The notes: a model not told the origin generated them from the letters alone. Counted from the stretch's first letter, positions 54,719-64,000 are shown. The stretch is DNA of 64,000 nucleotides from Flammeovirga kamogawensis (GCF_018736065.1 NZ_CP076128.1:868001-932000); one strand, 5' to 3'. Numbers and translations: made by a program.

Positions 54719-54771
54719 AAGATTAAGGATGTAGCTAATTAAATCAAATTTCTATGTCCTTAATCTTTTTT
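54719..54771. terminator. Terminator between pepD and the thioredoxin-like gene
   Basis: A perfect 11-bp stem, AAGATTAAGGA (54719-54729) with its complement (54757-54767), with a 27-base loop and a following T run. It lies between two convergent genes. Confidence 0.75.
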
Positions 54772-55309
54772 ATTTATAAGGTGATGTATACGTCTTCTGA
54801 AAATCAGAAAAAGATTGCTTTTCTAAATCAGCTTCTTCAAGATAAGACAAGACCATTAACATTTTTTCTTTATTTTGATACCCTTGAAGAGGAATTGGCT
54901 GAGTTAAAAGTTCTTCATCTTTCCCAACAAATAAAACAACAACCGTAGGATAACTCATATTACCATTAAGTAAAGTTGATGCCAGTTCATGGTAACCTGT
55001 CCCCTTTTCCTTGTGATATACAAATGTCTCACCTTGAAAAGAAATTGGTAATTTCCCCTCTGCATCTAATTTTACAGCATAGAAATTGGTATTCATGTAC
55101 TCGATTATTTTTGGATCGCTAAATGTTTTACGATCCATTTTTTTACACCAAGTACACCAATCGGTATATACATCAACAACTATCTTTTTAGGTTGTATTT
55201 TGTTTAGATTTATCGCTTCTGTAAATGATAACCAATTTATCTTTTCTTGAGCATATAAATCAGTTATTTGAAAGATAAATAGAATTAAAAAGAAGGTTAT
55301 TTTTTTCAT
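54770..55309 (-). CDS. Thioredoxin-like exported protein
   Basis: The 179-residue protein has a signal sequence (MKKITFFLILFIFQITDLYAQ) and a thioredoxin-fold domain with active site Cys52-Thr-Trp-Cys55 (DWCTWCKKMDRKTFSDPKII). SYPTVVVLF supplies the cis-proline strand. It resembles the DUF255/thioredoxin_7 group involved in periplasmic disulfide or redox tasks. It is divergent from the S9 peptidase, with an inverted repeat between them. Confidence 0.88.
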   Translation of the reverse strand: MKKITFFLILFIFQITDLYAQEKINWLSFTEAINLNKIQPKKIVVDVYTDWCTWCKKMDRKTFSDPKIIEYMNTNFYAVKLDAEGKLPISFQGETFVYHKEKGTGYHELASTLLNGNMSYPTVVVLFVGKDEELLTQPIPLQGYQNKEKMLMVLSYLEEADLEKQSFSDFQKTYTSPYK

Positions 55310-55340
55310 AGCTTAAATATCACCAATAAATAGAATAGAC

Positions 55341-55368
55341 TGATGTTAACTGAGAAAATATAACATCA
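55341..55368. promoter_or_regulatory. Inverted repeat in the thioredoxin / S9 peptidase divergent region
   Basis: TGATGTTA (55341-55348) and TAACATCA (55361-55368) form an 8-bp perfect repeat with a 12-base spacer, 27 bases before the peptidase ATG. It may be an operator serving divergent promoters. Confidence 0.35.
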
Positions 55369-55395
55369 TTTAAATCCATATCAATTTAATTTCTA

Positions 55396-57549
55396 ATGAA
55401 TAAATTATACAAATTAACTGCAGTTCTTTTGATGATGCTTTTAACTGTATCTACAGTGAATGCCCAAAAAAAGACGTTAACACTTGAGGATGCGATTGTA
55501 AAAAGATGGTCTCAATTTTATCCCAAACACCTTGCTGTACAATGGCGACCTGATAGTAAAGGATATTATATTATTAACGAAGAAAACAGAATTGTTGAGG
55601 TTAATGCTAAGAAAGGGACAAAGAATATTATTTTAACTCTTGGCGGCTTGAAAGGATCTCATAACGACCTTTTAAATATTAATAGATTACCAAGGTACAA
55701 ATGGATTTCTAAAAATCAGTTTACGTTCAAAGTAGAAAATAAAATTTATGTAACAGATGTTACAACCAAAAAATCGGAGCAAACTACTTCTTGGAATTTA
55801 GAAGGAAAACATCAAGATGTAACTACAGATAGAAAAAAAGTAGCCTACACAATTGAAAATAACCTTTTTATCTCTATTGGTAACGGAGAAGTTCAACTTA
55901 CTAATGAATCAAATAAAGAAATTGTTTTCGGACAAACAGTTCATAGAAATGAGTTTGGTGTAAACAAAGGAACGTATTGGTCTCCAAAAGGAACTGCGTT
56001 GGCTTTTTATAGAAATGATCAGACAATGGTTACCAATTATCCTTTAGTTGATTTATCTACACGCCCAGCTTCTGCTAATCCAATTAAATATCCAATGGCA
56101 GGGCAAAAAAGTGAAGAAGTTACTTTAAAAGTGTACAATACTGTTTCTAAGAAAACTATTAATATTAAAACAGAAGGACCTAAAGAGCAATACTTAACAA
56201 ATGTAGCTTGGAGTCCAGATGAGAAATCAGTGTATGTAGGTATCTTAAACAGAGATCAAAATCATTTGGCTTTAAATGAATATAATGCTGAAACTGGTGA
56301 ATTTGTGAAGACTTTGTTCGAAGAAAAGGACAGCAAATATTTATCTCTTACACACCCTATGGAATTCCTTCCAAATTCTAACGATAAATTTATTTGGAGA
56401 ACTGAAAAAGATGGTTTTGAACATGTTTATCTTTATTCTACAGATGGTAAACAATTGGCTCAAATTACAAAAGGTGATTGGGTAGTAATGAATGTTTTAG
56501 GTTTTGATAGAAAGAATCAAAATATTTTTGTTTTAGGCACTGATAATAACGGAATGGATCGTCAAGTTTATAAAGCAAATTTAAAATCTAAGAAAGTTAC
56601 AAAAATCACAAAAGAATCTGGTGTTTATAGCGGTGTTAAATATGATGCTTCTAGTAATCTACTTTTTGCTAATTTCACAAACATATCAACGCCAAATAAA
56701 GAGGTTATTTTTGATAGCAATGGAAAAATAATCAAAACTATTCTTGATGCGAAAGATCCTTTAGCAGATTATAACGTATCTCCTATTGAGCTAAGTACAA
56801 TTACCGCAGCAGATGGTAAAACTGTTCTAAACACCCGCATGATTAAGCCGTCTAATTTTGATGCTACTAAAAAATACCCTGTAATTATGTATGTATATGG
56901 TGGTCCAGGTGTACAATTACTTACAAATAGATGGCAAGCAGGCGCAGCTCTTTGGATGCAAAAAGCTGCACAAGATGGATACATCATTTATACAGTAGAA
57001 AGTAGAGGTTCTGAAAATAGAGGAAAAGATTTTGAACAAGCAACTCATTTACATTTAGGAGATGCGGAAATTGCGGATCAATTAAAAGGTGTTGATTATC
57101 TAAAAACACTTCCATATGTAGACAGTAGTAAATTAGCTATTCATGGTTGGAGTTTTGGTGGTTTCATGACAACTTCACTAATGACAAAATCGGCTGGTAC
57201 TTTTAAAGTTGGTGTAGCTGGTGGACCTGTTATGGATTGGGGACTATATGAAATTATGTATACTGAAAGGTATATGTCTACTCCACAAAAGAATCCTAAG
57301 GGTTACGAAAAATCTTTATTATTAGATAAAACACATCTTTTAAAAGACAAATTACTTATTATTCATGGATTGATTGATGATGTAGTCGTACCCCAACATT
57401 CTTTCTTATTCTTACAAAATTGTGTATCGAATGGTGTGCAAGTTGATTTCTTCACTTATCCAGGACATCCACATAATGTTAGAGGAAAAGACAGAGTTCA
57501 TTTAATGAAAAAAGTATTGATGTATATTGATGATAATATCAATAGATAA
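55396..57549 (+). CDS. S9-family (dipeptidyl peptidase IV-type) secreted peptidase
   Basis: The 717-residue protein has a signal peptide ending TVNAQ, an N-terminal beta-propeller (about 40-450, VQWRPDSKGYYIIN..., VAWSPDEKSVYVGIL) and a C-terminal alpha/beta-hydrolase domain. The nucleophile is Ser586 (GWSFGGFMT), the acid Asp661 (HGLIDDVV) and the base His693 (YPGHPHNVRG). FMTTSLMTKSAG follows the elbow. DPP-IV-type enzymes release N-terminal dipeptides, often Xaa-Pro. With the POT transporter downstream in the window it fits peptide scavenging. Confidence 0.93.
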   Translation: MNKLYKLTAVLLMMLLTVSTVNAQKKTLTLEDAIVKRWSQFYPKHLAVQWRPDSKGYYIINEENRIVEVNAKKGTKNIILTLGGLKGSHNDLLNINRLPRYKWISKNQFTFKVENKIYVTDVTTKKSEQTTSWNLEGKHQDVTTDRKKVAYTIENNLFISIGNGEVQLTNESNKEIVFGQTVHRNEFGVNKGTYWSPKGTALAFYRNDQTMVTNYPLVDLSTRPASANPIKYPMAGQKSEEVTLKVYNTVSKKTINIKTEGPKEQYLTNVAWSPDEKSVYVGILNRDQNHLALNEYNAETGEFVKTLFEEKDSKYLSLTHPMEFLPNSNDKFIWRTEKDGFEHVYLYSTDGKQLAQITKGDWVVMNVLGFDRKNQNIFVLGTDNNGMDRQVYKANLKSKKVTKITKESGVYSGVKYDASSNLLFANFTNISTPNKEVIFDSNGKIIKTILDAKDPLADYNVSPIELSTITAADGKTVLNTRMIKPSNFDATKKYPVIMYVYGGPGVQLLTNRWQAGAALWMQKAAQDGYIIYTVESRGSENRGKDFEQATHLHLGDAEIADQLKGVDYLKTLPYVDSSKLAIHGWSFGGFMTTSLMTKSAGTFKVGVAGGPVMDWGLYEIMYTERYMSTPQKNPKGYEKSLLLDKTHLLKDKLLIIHGLIDDVVVPQHSFLFLQNCVSNGVQVDFFTYPGHPHNVRGKDRVHLMKKVLMYIDDNINR

Positions 57550-57576
57550 ATAGCTTTAGGTAGTTTTACGAAGAAG

Positions 57577-57612
57577 AAAGTGTGGCTTTTTAGATAAGTC
57601 ACACTTTTTTTA
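57577..57612 (+). terminator. Intrinsic terminator after the S9 peptidase
   Basis: AAAGTGTG (57577-57584) pairs with CACACTTT (57600-57607), followed by a T run. The rest of the 295-base gap to the symporter is AT-rich, with a 7-bp inverted repeat AAATCAC/GTGATTT at 57759-57779. Confidence 0.78.
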
Positions 57613-57844
57613 TTGTTTTCTAATGATGAATATAAATCATCACTATAGTTTAATAAACGTAAAAAAATATAATTTTATGAAACTAGAATAGTAACTTGTG
57701 TCAAGTTTGTATGTTATAAAATTAACATCAAATTGTATAAAGTGAAACGATATTTTAAAAATCACGTTTTCAGTGATTTGCAACAAAATAGATAGTTAAC
57801 TACATTAATTAATAGCTGCACAATATTTTAAGGAAACGTTTAGT

Positions 57845-59152
57845 ATGAAAAAACTCGCACTTCATTGGAAAATAATCATCGGTATGGTTCTAGGGTTACT
57901 ATTAGGGCTTTTTATAAGTTTTACTGGTAATGCAGAGTTTTCTAATGATTGGATTAAACCTTTTGGAACAATATTCATTCGCCTTCTTAAATTAATAGCA
58001 GTACCATTAGTACTAATATCTTTGGTAAACGGTGTTGCATCAATGACCGATCTATCCAAATTATCTAAAATGGGTGGCCGTGCCGTATTGATTTATTTAG
58101 TAACAACTATATGTGCTATCTCTATAGGGTTAGTACTCGTAAATATATTCCAACCGGGTGCAGGATTCTCTGAAGAAATGAGAGCAAACTTTTTAGAAAG
58201 ATTTGCAGATAGTGCATCAAACAGAGTTGCTCAGGCAAGTGAAGTACAATCAAGAAGTCCTTTACAACCTCTTTTAGATATGGTACCAGGTAACATATTT
58301 AATGCAATGAGTAGTAATAGTAATATGCTACAAGTAATTTTCTTTGCTATCCTTTTCGGAATATCCTTAGTTGCTATTCCTGCAGAACATGGTAAAGCAG
58401 TAAAAGATTTCTTTGGCAGCTTAGATAAAATCATTTTAAAAATGGTTGATTTAATCATGCAATTTGCTCCTTATGGTGTCTTTGCTTTAATTGCTTCTCT
58501 TATTACAGATTTCACGGGTGATGACCCCTCTAAAGCAACTGAACTATTGCTTACACTAGGCTTTTACTCATTAGTTGTAATAATGGGGTTAATGATAATG
58601 GTAACAGCTGTTTACCCAACTATTCTAAAAGTTTTTGCTAAAGTAAATTTCTCGCAATTTATAAAAGGTATCTTCCCTGCTCAGATGATGGCATTTTCTA
58701 CTAGTTCAAGTGCTGCAGCATTGCCTGTAACAATGAAACAGGTGGAAGAAGAATTAGGTGTATCTGAAGAAACAACAAGTTTTGTACTCCCATTAGGTGC
58801 AACTGTAAACATGGATGGCACAAGTTTATACCAAGGAGTAGCGGCAGTTTTTATTGCCCAAGTTTTTGGTATTGAACTCACAATGATGGACCAAGTATCT
58901 ATTGTAATTACTGCAACTTTGGCCTCTATTGGTTCTGCAGCAGTTCCTGGTGCAGGAATTATTATGCTAATTATTGTATTAGAACAAGTTGGCTTACCTA
59001 CAGAAGGTATTGCATTAATTCTTGCTCCAGATAGAATATTAGATATGTTTAGAACCGTAGTAAACGTTACAGGAGATGCCACAGTAGCTATTTTAGTAGA
59101 TAAATCTGTAGGTAATCATCCATCAATTGAAAACACAATAGAAGAAGATTAA
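57845..59152 (+). CDS. Dicarboxylate/amino acid:cation symporter (DAACS)
   Basis: The 435-residue secondary transporter of the GltP/DctA/SLC1 fold. Eight helices with two re-entrant loops; key motifs are MMAFSTSSSAAALPVTMKQVEEELGV (HP1), PLGATVNMDGTSLYQGVAAVF (TM7) and GSAAVPGAGIIMLIIVLEQVGLP (HP2), and the substrate-binding DRILDMFRTVVNVTGDA (TM8). It imports glutamate, aspartate or C4-dicarboxylates with Na+ or H+; the exact substrate is not fixed by these residues. Confidence 0.95.
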   Translation: MKKLALHWKIIIGMVLGLLLGLFISFTGNAEFSNDWIKPFGTIFIRLLKLIAVPLVLISLVNGVASMTDLSKLSKMGGRAVLIYLVTTICAISIGLVLVNIFQPGAGFSEEMRANFLERFADSASNRVAQASEVQSRSPLQPLLDMVPGNIFNAMSSNSNMLQVIFFAILFGISLVAIPAEHGKAVKDFFGSLDKIILKMVDLIMQFAPYGVFALIASLITDFTGDDPSKATELLLTLGFYSLVVIMGLMIMVTAVYPTILKVFAKVNFSQFIKGIFPAQMMAFSTSSSAAALPVTMKQVEEELGVSEETTSFVLPLGATVNMDGTSLYQGVAAVFIAQVFGIELTMMDQVSIVITATLASIGSAAVPGAGIIMLIIVLEQVGLPTEGIALILAPDRILDMFRTVVNVTGDATVAILVDKSVGNHPSIENTIEED

Positions 59153-59183
59153 ACTTCTTTTTTATATAATAGATAACAATAAG

Positions 59184-59217
59184 GCGATCAATACAGTAAG
59201 TAATTGATCGCTTTTTT
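59184..59217 (+). terminator. Intrinsic terminator after the symporter
   Basis: A perfect 9-bp stem, GCGATCAAT (59184-59192) with ATTGATCGC (59203-59211), followed by six T residues. Confidence 0.88.
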
Positions 59218-59238
59218 CTTATCAATGCAAAATATACT

Positions 59239-59246
59239 TACTTTTG
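59239..59246 (+). promoter_or_regulatory. Promoter -7 element for the U32 gene
   Basis: TACTTTTG matches TAnnTTTG. A TTG at 59244 that could open the frame lies inside it; the ATG at 59274 is therefore the better start. Confidence 0.65.
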
Positions 59247-59273
59247 CACCCTCATACTCGTAACTTTGACGCA

Positions 59274-61136
59274 ATGAAGTCTTTAGAATTATTAGCTCCG
59301 GCTAAAAATATTGAAATTGGTATGTCTGCTATCAACCATGGTGCAGATGCTGTATATATAGGTCCAAAAGCTTTTGGTGCCCGTGATGCCGTTGGAAATA
59401 GTATCCAAGACATCGAAAAGTTAACAAAACACGCTCATCGATACAATGCAAATATCTTTGCTACGATGAACACTCTTCTTTTTGATAATGAATTAGAAGC
59501 AGCTCATAAACAAGCTTGGGATCTTTACCATGCTGGTGTAGATGCAATCATTATTCAAGATATGGGGCTTTTAGAGATGGACTTACCTCCTATCCCTTTA
59601 CACGCAAGTACTCAAACTCACAACTATGATTTAGAAAAAGTTGAGTTTCTTGAGAAAGTAGGTTTTGACCGTGTCGTATTGGCTCGTGAGTTATCTATCA
59701 AGCAAATTGAAGATATTGGAAAGAAAACAAATGTAGAATTAGAAGCTTTTGTAGCTGGTGCACTTTGTGTTAGTTTAAGTGGACAATGCTATATGAGTAA
59801 TAATGTTGGAGATCGTTCTGCTAACAGAGGTGCTTGTGGGCAACCATGTAGACTACCTTTTGATTTAGTAGATAATGCGGGCCAAATGTTAGCAAATCAA
59901 AAACATTTACTCTCTCTTAAAGATCTAAACTTAGAAGATTACGTACTTCCACTTGCAAGAGCTGGTGTAAAATCTTTTAAAATTGAAGGAAGATTAAAAG
60001 ACGAAGCGTATGTAAAAAATATGGTAGGTAACTTCCGTAAACGTATTGACTTTGTATTAGATAAGTACGGTAATGAGTTTGTGAGTGATTCTCAAGGCAA
60101 AACTATTCTTGACTTTGAACCTGCTCCTGAAAAAACTTACAATAGAGGTTTTTCAGATTATTTCTATAATGATAGACACACTGAAATTGTAAATTACGAT
60201 ACACCTAAAGCAATTGGTGATAAAATTGGTGTGGTTAAAGATGTAAAAGCAAATCAATATTTAATAGATACTGATAAAACTTTAGTTCCTGGTGATGGTC
60301 TTTGCTTCTTAGATAAGCACGAGAAACTTCAAGGAATGAAAGTAGAACATGTTGATAACGATGGATGGATTAAAACATCTTTAGTAATGGGCGTTCGCGT
60401 AGGTGCTGAAATCTTTAGAAACTTCGATCAACAATTCAACAAAGAATTAAAAGCGGAAAAAACAGTTCGAAAGATTGAAGCTGATGTTGAAATGAAATGG
60501 GAAAACAGTACGGTATCGTTAACTATTAAAGATATTTACGGTAATTCCCATACAGATAATTACAAAGAAGCATTCGAGGTAGCCTCAAACAGAGAAAAGT
60601 CTGAACAAAATATGACTAAATCTCTTAAGAAATCTGGTAATACTATCTTTTTAATCAACTCTGTTTCTTTACCTAAAGGTAATTTACCATTTATTCCAGG
60701 TGGTCGTTTAAATCAAATGAGAAGAGATTTAATTGATGCTCTTGAAGCAAAAAGAAATAAAGCATACAAGCAACCTGCTCGTTGGAATACAGAAATTGAT
60801 GACACTTTCCCATTCCCCAAAAAGATTCAAAAATGGGATCATCATGGAAATGTATTAAATAAACTTGCCAGAGTTTTTTATGCCAAACATGGAGTAACAG
60901 AAATTGAAGAAGGATTTGAAGGTCGTGAAGATAAAAGTAAACTTCGCCTAATGACTACAAAACATTGTTTGCGTTATCAAATTGGTATGTGTGATGAACA
61001 TGAAACGTTTGTAACACCTCCTGAAAACGTACAATTTCCTCTTTATTTAAAACAAAAGAAAAATAGATATAAGTTAAAATTCAATTGTAAAGATTGTGTG
61101 ATGACTATTGATGATTCTCCAGAAGAATTAGTATAA
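59274..61136 (+). CDS. U32-family peptidase-like protein (RlhA/YdcP type)
   Basis: From the ATG at 59274 it has 620 residues. The N-terminal U32 domain shows SLELLAPAKNIEIGMSAINHGADAVYIGPKAFGARD, ELEAFVAGALCVSLSGQCYMSN and NRGACGQPCRLPFDL, with the conserved cysteines that hold a cofactor or cluster in the RlhA and TrhP/UbiU relatives. A C-terminal domain (about 360-600) ends with further cysteines (MTTKHCLRYQIGMC, FNCKDCV). Relatives hydroxylate 23S rRNA (RlhA) or tRNA rather than cleave peptides; which one cannot be decided here. Confidence 0.92.
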   Translation: MKSLELLAPAKNIEIGMSAINHGADAVYIGPKAFGARDAVGNSIQDIEKLTKHAHRYNANIFATMNTLLFDNELEAAHKQAWDLYHAGVDAIIIQDMGLLEMDLPPIPLHASTQTHNYDLEKVEFLEKVGFDRVVLARELSIKQIEDIGKKTNVELEAFVAGALCVSLSGQCYMSNNVGDRSANRGACGQPCRLPFDLVDNAGQMLANQKHLLSLKDLNLEDYVLPLARAGVKSFKIEGRLKDEAYVKNMVGNFRKRIDFVLDKYGNEFVSDSQGKTILDFEPAPEKTYNRGFSDYFYNDRHTEIVNYDTPKAIGDKIGVVKDVKANQYLIDTDKTLVPGDGLCFLDKHEKLQGMKVEHVDNDGWIKTSLVMGVRVGAEIFRNFDQQFNKELKAEKTVRKIEADVEMKWENSTVSLTIKDIYGNSHTDNYKEAFEVASNREKSEQNMTKSLKKSGNTIFLINSVSLPKGNLPFIPGGRLNQMRRDLIDALEAKRNKAYKQPARWNTEIDDTFPFPKKIQKWDHHGNVLNKLARVFYAKHGVTEIEEGFEGREDKSKLRLMTTKHCLRYQIGMCDEHETFVTPPENVQFPLYLKQKKNRYKLKFNCKDCVMTIDDSPEELV

Positions 61137-61140
61137 AATT

Positions 61141-61177
61141 AAGGGTTACATCTCATATAGAAATGTAACCCTTTTTT
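61141..61177 (+). terminator. Intrinsic terminator after the U32 gene
   Basis: A perfect 11-bp stem, AAGGGTTACAT (61141-61151) with its complement (61163-61173), followed by T residues. It may also act on the convergent floA gene. Confidence 0.88.
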
Positions 61178-61197
61178 ATGCCTAAATAATGGATAGA

Positions 61198-62208
61198 TTA
61201 TTCATCATCATCATCATCTGCACTGTTCTTATAGCTTGTTTGATCATCTTTGCTAGATTCAGCAATAGAATCACGCATCGTAGTATCAGCCTGTAAGTTT
61301 TTTAACTTGTAGTAATCCATAATTCCTAAATTACCACTTCTAAACGCTTCTGCAATTGCACGAGGCACCTCTGCTTCAGCTTCAATCACTTTAGCTCTAG
61401 ACTCTTGCGTTCTTGCCTTCATTTCTTGTTCAACAGCTACAGCCATCGCTCTACGCTCTTCTGCTTTTGCTTCTGCAACCTTTAAATCAGCATCTGCTTG
61501 ATCAATTTGTAATTTTGCTCCAATGTTATCTCCAATATCAATATCTGCAATATCAATAGAAAGAATTTCAAAAGCAGTTCCAGAATCTAATCCCTTTTCT
61601 AAAACTAGACGTGAAATCTTATCAGGGTTTTCTAATACTTCTTTGTGCGATAGAGAAGAACCAATAGAAGTTACAATACCCTCACCTACACGAGCAAGTA
61701 TTGTTTCTTCACCTGCACCACCAACTAACTGAGCAATATTTGCACGTACAGTAACTCTTGCTTTTGCTACAAGTTGAATACCATCTTGTGCTACAGCAGA
61801 AACATTTGGTGTATTAATCACTTGTGGATTTACAGAAATCTGAACAGCTTCAAATACATCTCTACCTGCTAAATCTACTGCAGCTGCTAATTTAAACGAT
61901 AAAGGAATATTTGCCTTCTCTGCTGAAATTAATGCCTTAATTACAGAAGGTACATGACCACCTGCAAGATAATGAGTTTCTAATTCTGCAGTATTTAGGT
62001 CTAAACCAGCTTTAGTTGCAGTAATCATAGAGTTAACGATAATCTTTGGGGGCACTTTACGAATCCTCATAGTTACTAAACTTAGTAAACTAATTCGAAC
62101 ACCAGAAAAAATTGCTGTAATCCATAGGTTAACAGGAACAAAATACATTAATGTAAAAAAGCCTGCAATACCTAGAACTAAAAATACAGCGATAATTGAT
62201 AAGCTCAT
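61198..62208 (-). CDS. floA: Flotillin-like protein (FloA / UPF0365)
   Basis: The 336-residue membrane-microdomain scaffold has an N-terminal membrane segment ([27 protein letters not shown]), the SPFH-like body starting [20 protein letters not shown], the flotillin coiled region rich in A/E/K ([45 protein letters not shown]) and an acidic tail ending DDDDDE. Bacterial FloA organises protein complexes in ordered membrane regions. The NfeD protein that often precedes floA is absent here. Confidence 0.95.
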   Translation of the reverse strand: MSLSIIAVFLVLGIAGFFTLMYFVPVNLWITAIFSGVRISLLSLVTMRIRKVPPKIIVNSMITATKAGLDLNTAELETHYLAGGHVPSVIKALISAEKANIPLSFKLAAAVDLAGRDVFEAVQISVNPQVINTPNVSAVAQDGIQLVAKARVTVRANIAQLVGGAGEETILARVGEGIVTSIGSSLSHKEVLENPDKISRLVLEKGLDSGTAFEILSIDIADIDIGDNIGAKLQIDQADADLKVAEAKAEERRAMAVAVEQEMKARTQESRAKVIEAEAEVPRAIAEAFRSGNLGIMDYYKLKNLQADTTMRDSIAESSKDDQTSYKNSADDDDDE

Positions 62209-62429
62209 TTTTTAATTTTAGTTTATATTTAATCAATAATATTACTTAATCTGAAAGATAATACATAATAATGATTGTTTTGATGTCAAATATCAACTTT
62301 TTATATCTATAAATTTTACCATATTTGTGGAACAATTATTTTTAAACTCATTTTAGTGGTAAATTATACCCTTCTTTAGTCAAAAATATTTCAATTAAAC
62401 ATTTTACTAACCATAATTAATAGTAAATC

Positions 62430-63941
62430 GTGAGTAAATCAGCTTCACAAAGTCACCCTAAGGGACTTTATACTTTATTTGCAACCGAGTTCTGGGAAAG
62501 ATTCAGTTACTACGGGATGCGAGGATTTTTTGTTTTATACCTTACAGCAACACTAGCAAAAGGAGGATTTGGACTCGAAAAAACAGAGGCCTATAGCATC
62601 TATGGTATTTTCACAGCATTAGTATACGTAACTCCAATTATTGGCGGTATTCTGGCAGATAAATTAATTGGACAGAGGAAATCGATTTATGTTGGTGCCC
62701 TTCTAATGGCTATTGGTCAGTTTACTATGGCATTATCTGTAACAGATATGCATGATATGTTTTTAACACGTCAGATGTCGTTATACTTAGGTTTAGGATT
62801 ACTTATTACTGGTAACGGTTTCTTTAAGCCAAACATTTCGACAATGGTTGGTGGTTTATATAGTTCAAACGACCCAAATAAAGATAACGGGTTTACAATT
62901 TTTTACATGGGTATCAACTTAGGTGCATTTGTAACAAACTTTGTAGGTGGTTCTCTTGCAGAAAATGTTGGTTGGCAATATGGCTTTATGGCAGCAGGTA
63001 TAGGTATGGTTATCTCAACTATTTGGTTTTTCTTAAGAGAAACTTCTGTTGTTAGTGGAGAAACTGGTCTTCCTGTAGGTTTACCTCCTAAAGATGACCC
63101 ACATAAAAAGAATAAATTAGAAGGTAAAGATTGGACTTCTATCCTATCTTATGTAGTTGGTTTAACGGTATTCTCTTACATTATTGTCCATTTCTTAATT
63201 AATGTAGATGCAGATATTATTAATACTATTGTAGGTATTATTGGTATTGGTGGTTTTGCGTATTTAAGTTATACAATTTATCAGAATACAGAAGGAGCTA
63301 CACAATGGAGTCGTGTAGGTGTAATTTTAGCCTTAGCAATTTTCAATATTGTATTCTGGTCTGGTTTTGAGCAAGCGGGTACATCTTTTAATACTTTTGC
63401 AAATGAATACACTGATAGAAATGTAATGGGATTTGAAGTTCCTGCTTCATGGTTCCAATCTATTAATGCTGTATTCATTATTATTTTAGCACCTTTATTC
63501 ACTGTTATCTGGGGCAAGCTTTCTGATATGAAACTAAACCCAAGAACACCTTATAAATTTGCTTGGTCATTAGTTTTCTTAGCAATTGGATTTGGTATTA
63601 TGGCAATCGCTAATGATACATATAATGCTTCTAATGCATTAATATCTCCAATGTGGTTAGTAATGGTATACTTCTTCCATACTGTTGGTGAGTTATGTAT
63701 GTCTCCTATTGGACTATCTATGATTACAAAATTATCTCCACCAAAAATCGTTTCAGTAATGATGGGACTTTGGATGGGATCAATTGCATTAGGTAACTTC
63801 TTTGCAGCACAAATGACTGCAATTTCAGAATATTATGAATTTGACACTTTCTACTTCATTACAGTTTATGCATTGGTTGCAGCAGCATTAGCTTTTGTTG
63901 TTTCACCATTCTTAACAAAAATGATGAAAGGTATTCACTAA
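62430..63941 (+). CDS. POT/PTR-family proton-coupled peptide transporter
   Basis: The 503-residue MFS transporter begins with GTG and the POT signature FATEFWERFSYYGMRGFFVLYL (the E1xxE2R-type proton motif). It has about 14 hydrophobic helices; a second signature is FTIFYMGINLGAFVTN, and GFEQAGTSFNTFANEYTDRN and ELCMSPIGLSMITKLSP mark the central and C-terminal binding region. It imports di- and tripeptides using the proton gradient and suits the peptidases upstream. Confidence 0.95.
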   Translation: MSKSASQSHPKGLYTLFATEFWERFSYYGMRGFFVLYLTATLAKGGFGLEKTEAYSIYGIFTALVYVTPIIGGILADKLIGQRKSIYVGALLMAIGQFTMALSVTDMHDMFLTRQMSLYLGLGLLITGNGFFKPNISTMVGGLYSSNDPNKDNGFTIFYMGINLGAFVTNFVGGSLAENVGWQYGFMAAGIGMVISTIWFFLRETSVVSGETGLPVGLPPKDDPHKKNKLEGKDWTSILSYVVGLTVFSYIIVHFLINVDADIINTIVGIIGIGGFAYLSYTIYQNTEGATQWSRVGVILALAIFNIVFWSGFEQAGTSFNTFANEYTDRNVMGFEVPASWFQSINAVFIIILAPLFTVIWGKLSDMKLNPRTPYKFAWSLVFLAIGFGIMAIANDTYNASNALISPMWLVMVYFFHTVGELCMSPIGLSMITKLSPPKIVSVMMGLWMGSIALGNFFAAQMTAISEYYEFDTFYFITVYALVAAALAFVVSPFLTKMMKGIH

Positions 63942-63964
63942 GAATATTTTATATAAACATACAA

Positions 63965-64000
63965 AAACGGGTCTCGATAAATTTCTATCGAGACCCGTTT
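63965..64000 (+). terminator. Intrinsic terminator after the peptide transporter (cut by window end)
   Basis: A perfect 15-bp stem, AAACGGGTCTCGATA (63965-63979) with its complement (63986-64000), 6-base loop. The T tract runs to the edge of the window. Confidence 0.88.

Noticed and set aside
58681-59082. 133-residue minus-strand frame within the DAACS symporter
   Set aside because: Antisense to conserved transporter motifs; no start context or family signature.
61201-61216. Short TCA/ATC trinucleotide repeat
   Set aside because: It encodes the Asp-rich tail of FloA and is too short to be a functional microsatellite.
1-64000. CRISPR arrays, rRNA genes, insertion sequences, origin of replication
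   Set aside because: No regularly spaced repeats, rRNA signatures, transposase genes with terminal repeats, or DnaA-box clusters were recognised by eye.

Overview
The window is a continuous, gene-dense stretch of an AT-rich (about two-thirds A+T by eye) chromosome from a Bacteroidetes bacterium, most likely of the Cytophagales / Flammeovirgaceae type. The evidence is a giant secreted protein with a type B type-IX-secretion (gliding-motility-associated) C-terminal domain, repeated TAnnTTTG promoter -7 elements, a lack of obvious Shine-Dalgarno sequences, a bacterial geranylgeranylglyceryl-phosphate synthase-like gene, a PUR-family (DUF3276) protein, DUF4159 and DUF177 proteins, and a zinc-less form of ribosomal protein L32. 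The genus is an inference; the phylum is well supported.

Layout. 1-6.1 kb: the 3' part of a large repeat-containing T9SS cargo protein, a small outer-membrane beta-barrel protein and adenine deaminase. 6.3-10.1 kb: tRNA-Met(CAU), a coiled-coil zinc-ribbon protein, and a tight FAH-hydrolase / serine hydrolase / SpoU methyltransferase run. 10.1-13.9 kb: a degenerate CobW/COG0523-like protein, MurQ, a DEAD-box helicase and, convergent, the GGGP synthase-like gene. 14-25 kb: pyruvate kinase, LptF/G-type permease, EamA transporter, lipase-like lipoprotein, tandem Usp, Nif3-like protein, YVTN beta-propeller, L-serine dehydratase beta subunit, TolC and DUF2147. 25.1-26.8 kb: a solitary tyrosine recombinase in a very AT-rich setting. 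26.7-31.3 kb (minus strand): a lipid/translation cluster, DUF177-rpmF / fabH / efp-accB-accC, with terminator and promoter signals that break it into sub-units. 31.4-37 kb: rsmE, DUF4159, LuxC-like acyl-CoA reductase plus glycosyltransferase, DtxR-type regulator and M42 peptidase. 37-43 kb (minus): DUF481, a lipoprotein, hisS, DUF58 and two tandem RlpA/SPOR proteins. 43.2-52.2 kb: PUR protein, AI-2E family transporter, pssA, an MBL hydrolase, an FAD oxidoreductase coupled to a PAS membrane protein, a long TrkH, queE and folD. 52.2-64 kb: aat, pepD, a thioredoxin-like protein, a DPP-IV-type S9 peptidase, a dicarboxylate symporter, a U32 peptidase, flotillin-like FloA and a POT-family peptide transporter.

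Most of the window is ordinary core metabolism, envelope and translation. A peptide-use theme runs through the last 12 kb (PepD, S9 peptidase, U32, POT transporter). I saw no CRISPR array, prophage, insertion sequence or secondary-metabolite cluster, and no clear new multi-gene system. The most unusual items are the CobW-like protein that has lost its GTPase motifs, a perfect terminator-like hairpin inside a glycosyltransferase gene, a perfect 40-bp palindrome spanning a stop codon, the isolated recombinase, and a start-less coding-like stretch upstream of aat. In several genes the longest reading frame begins inside a promoter or terminator, so I placed the start downstream.
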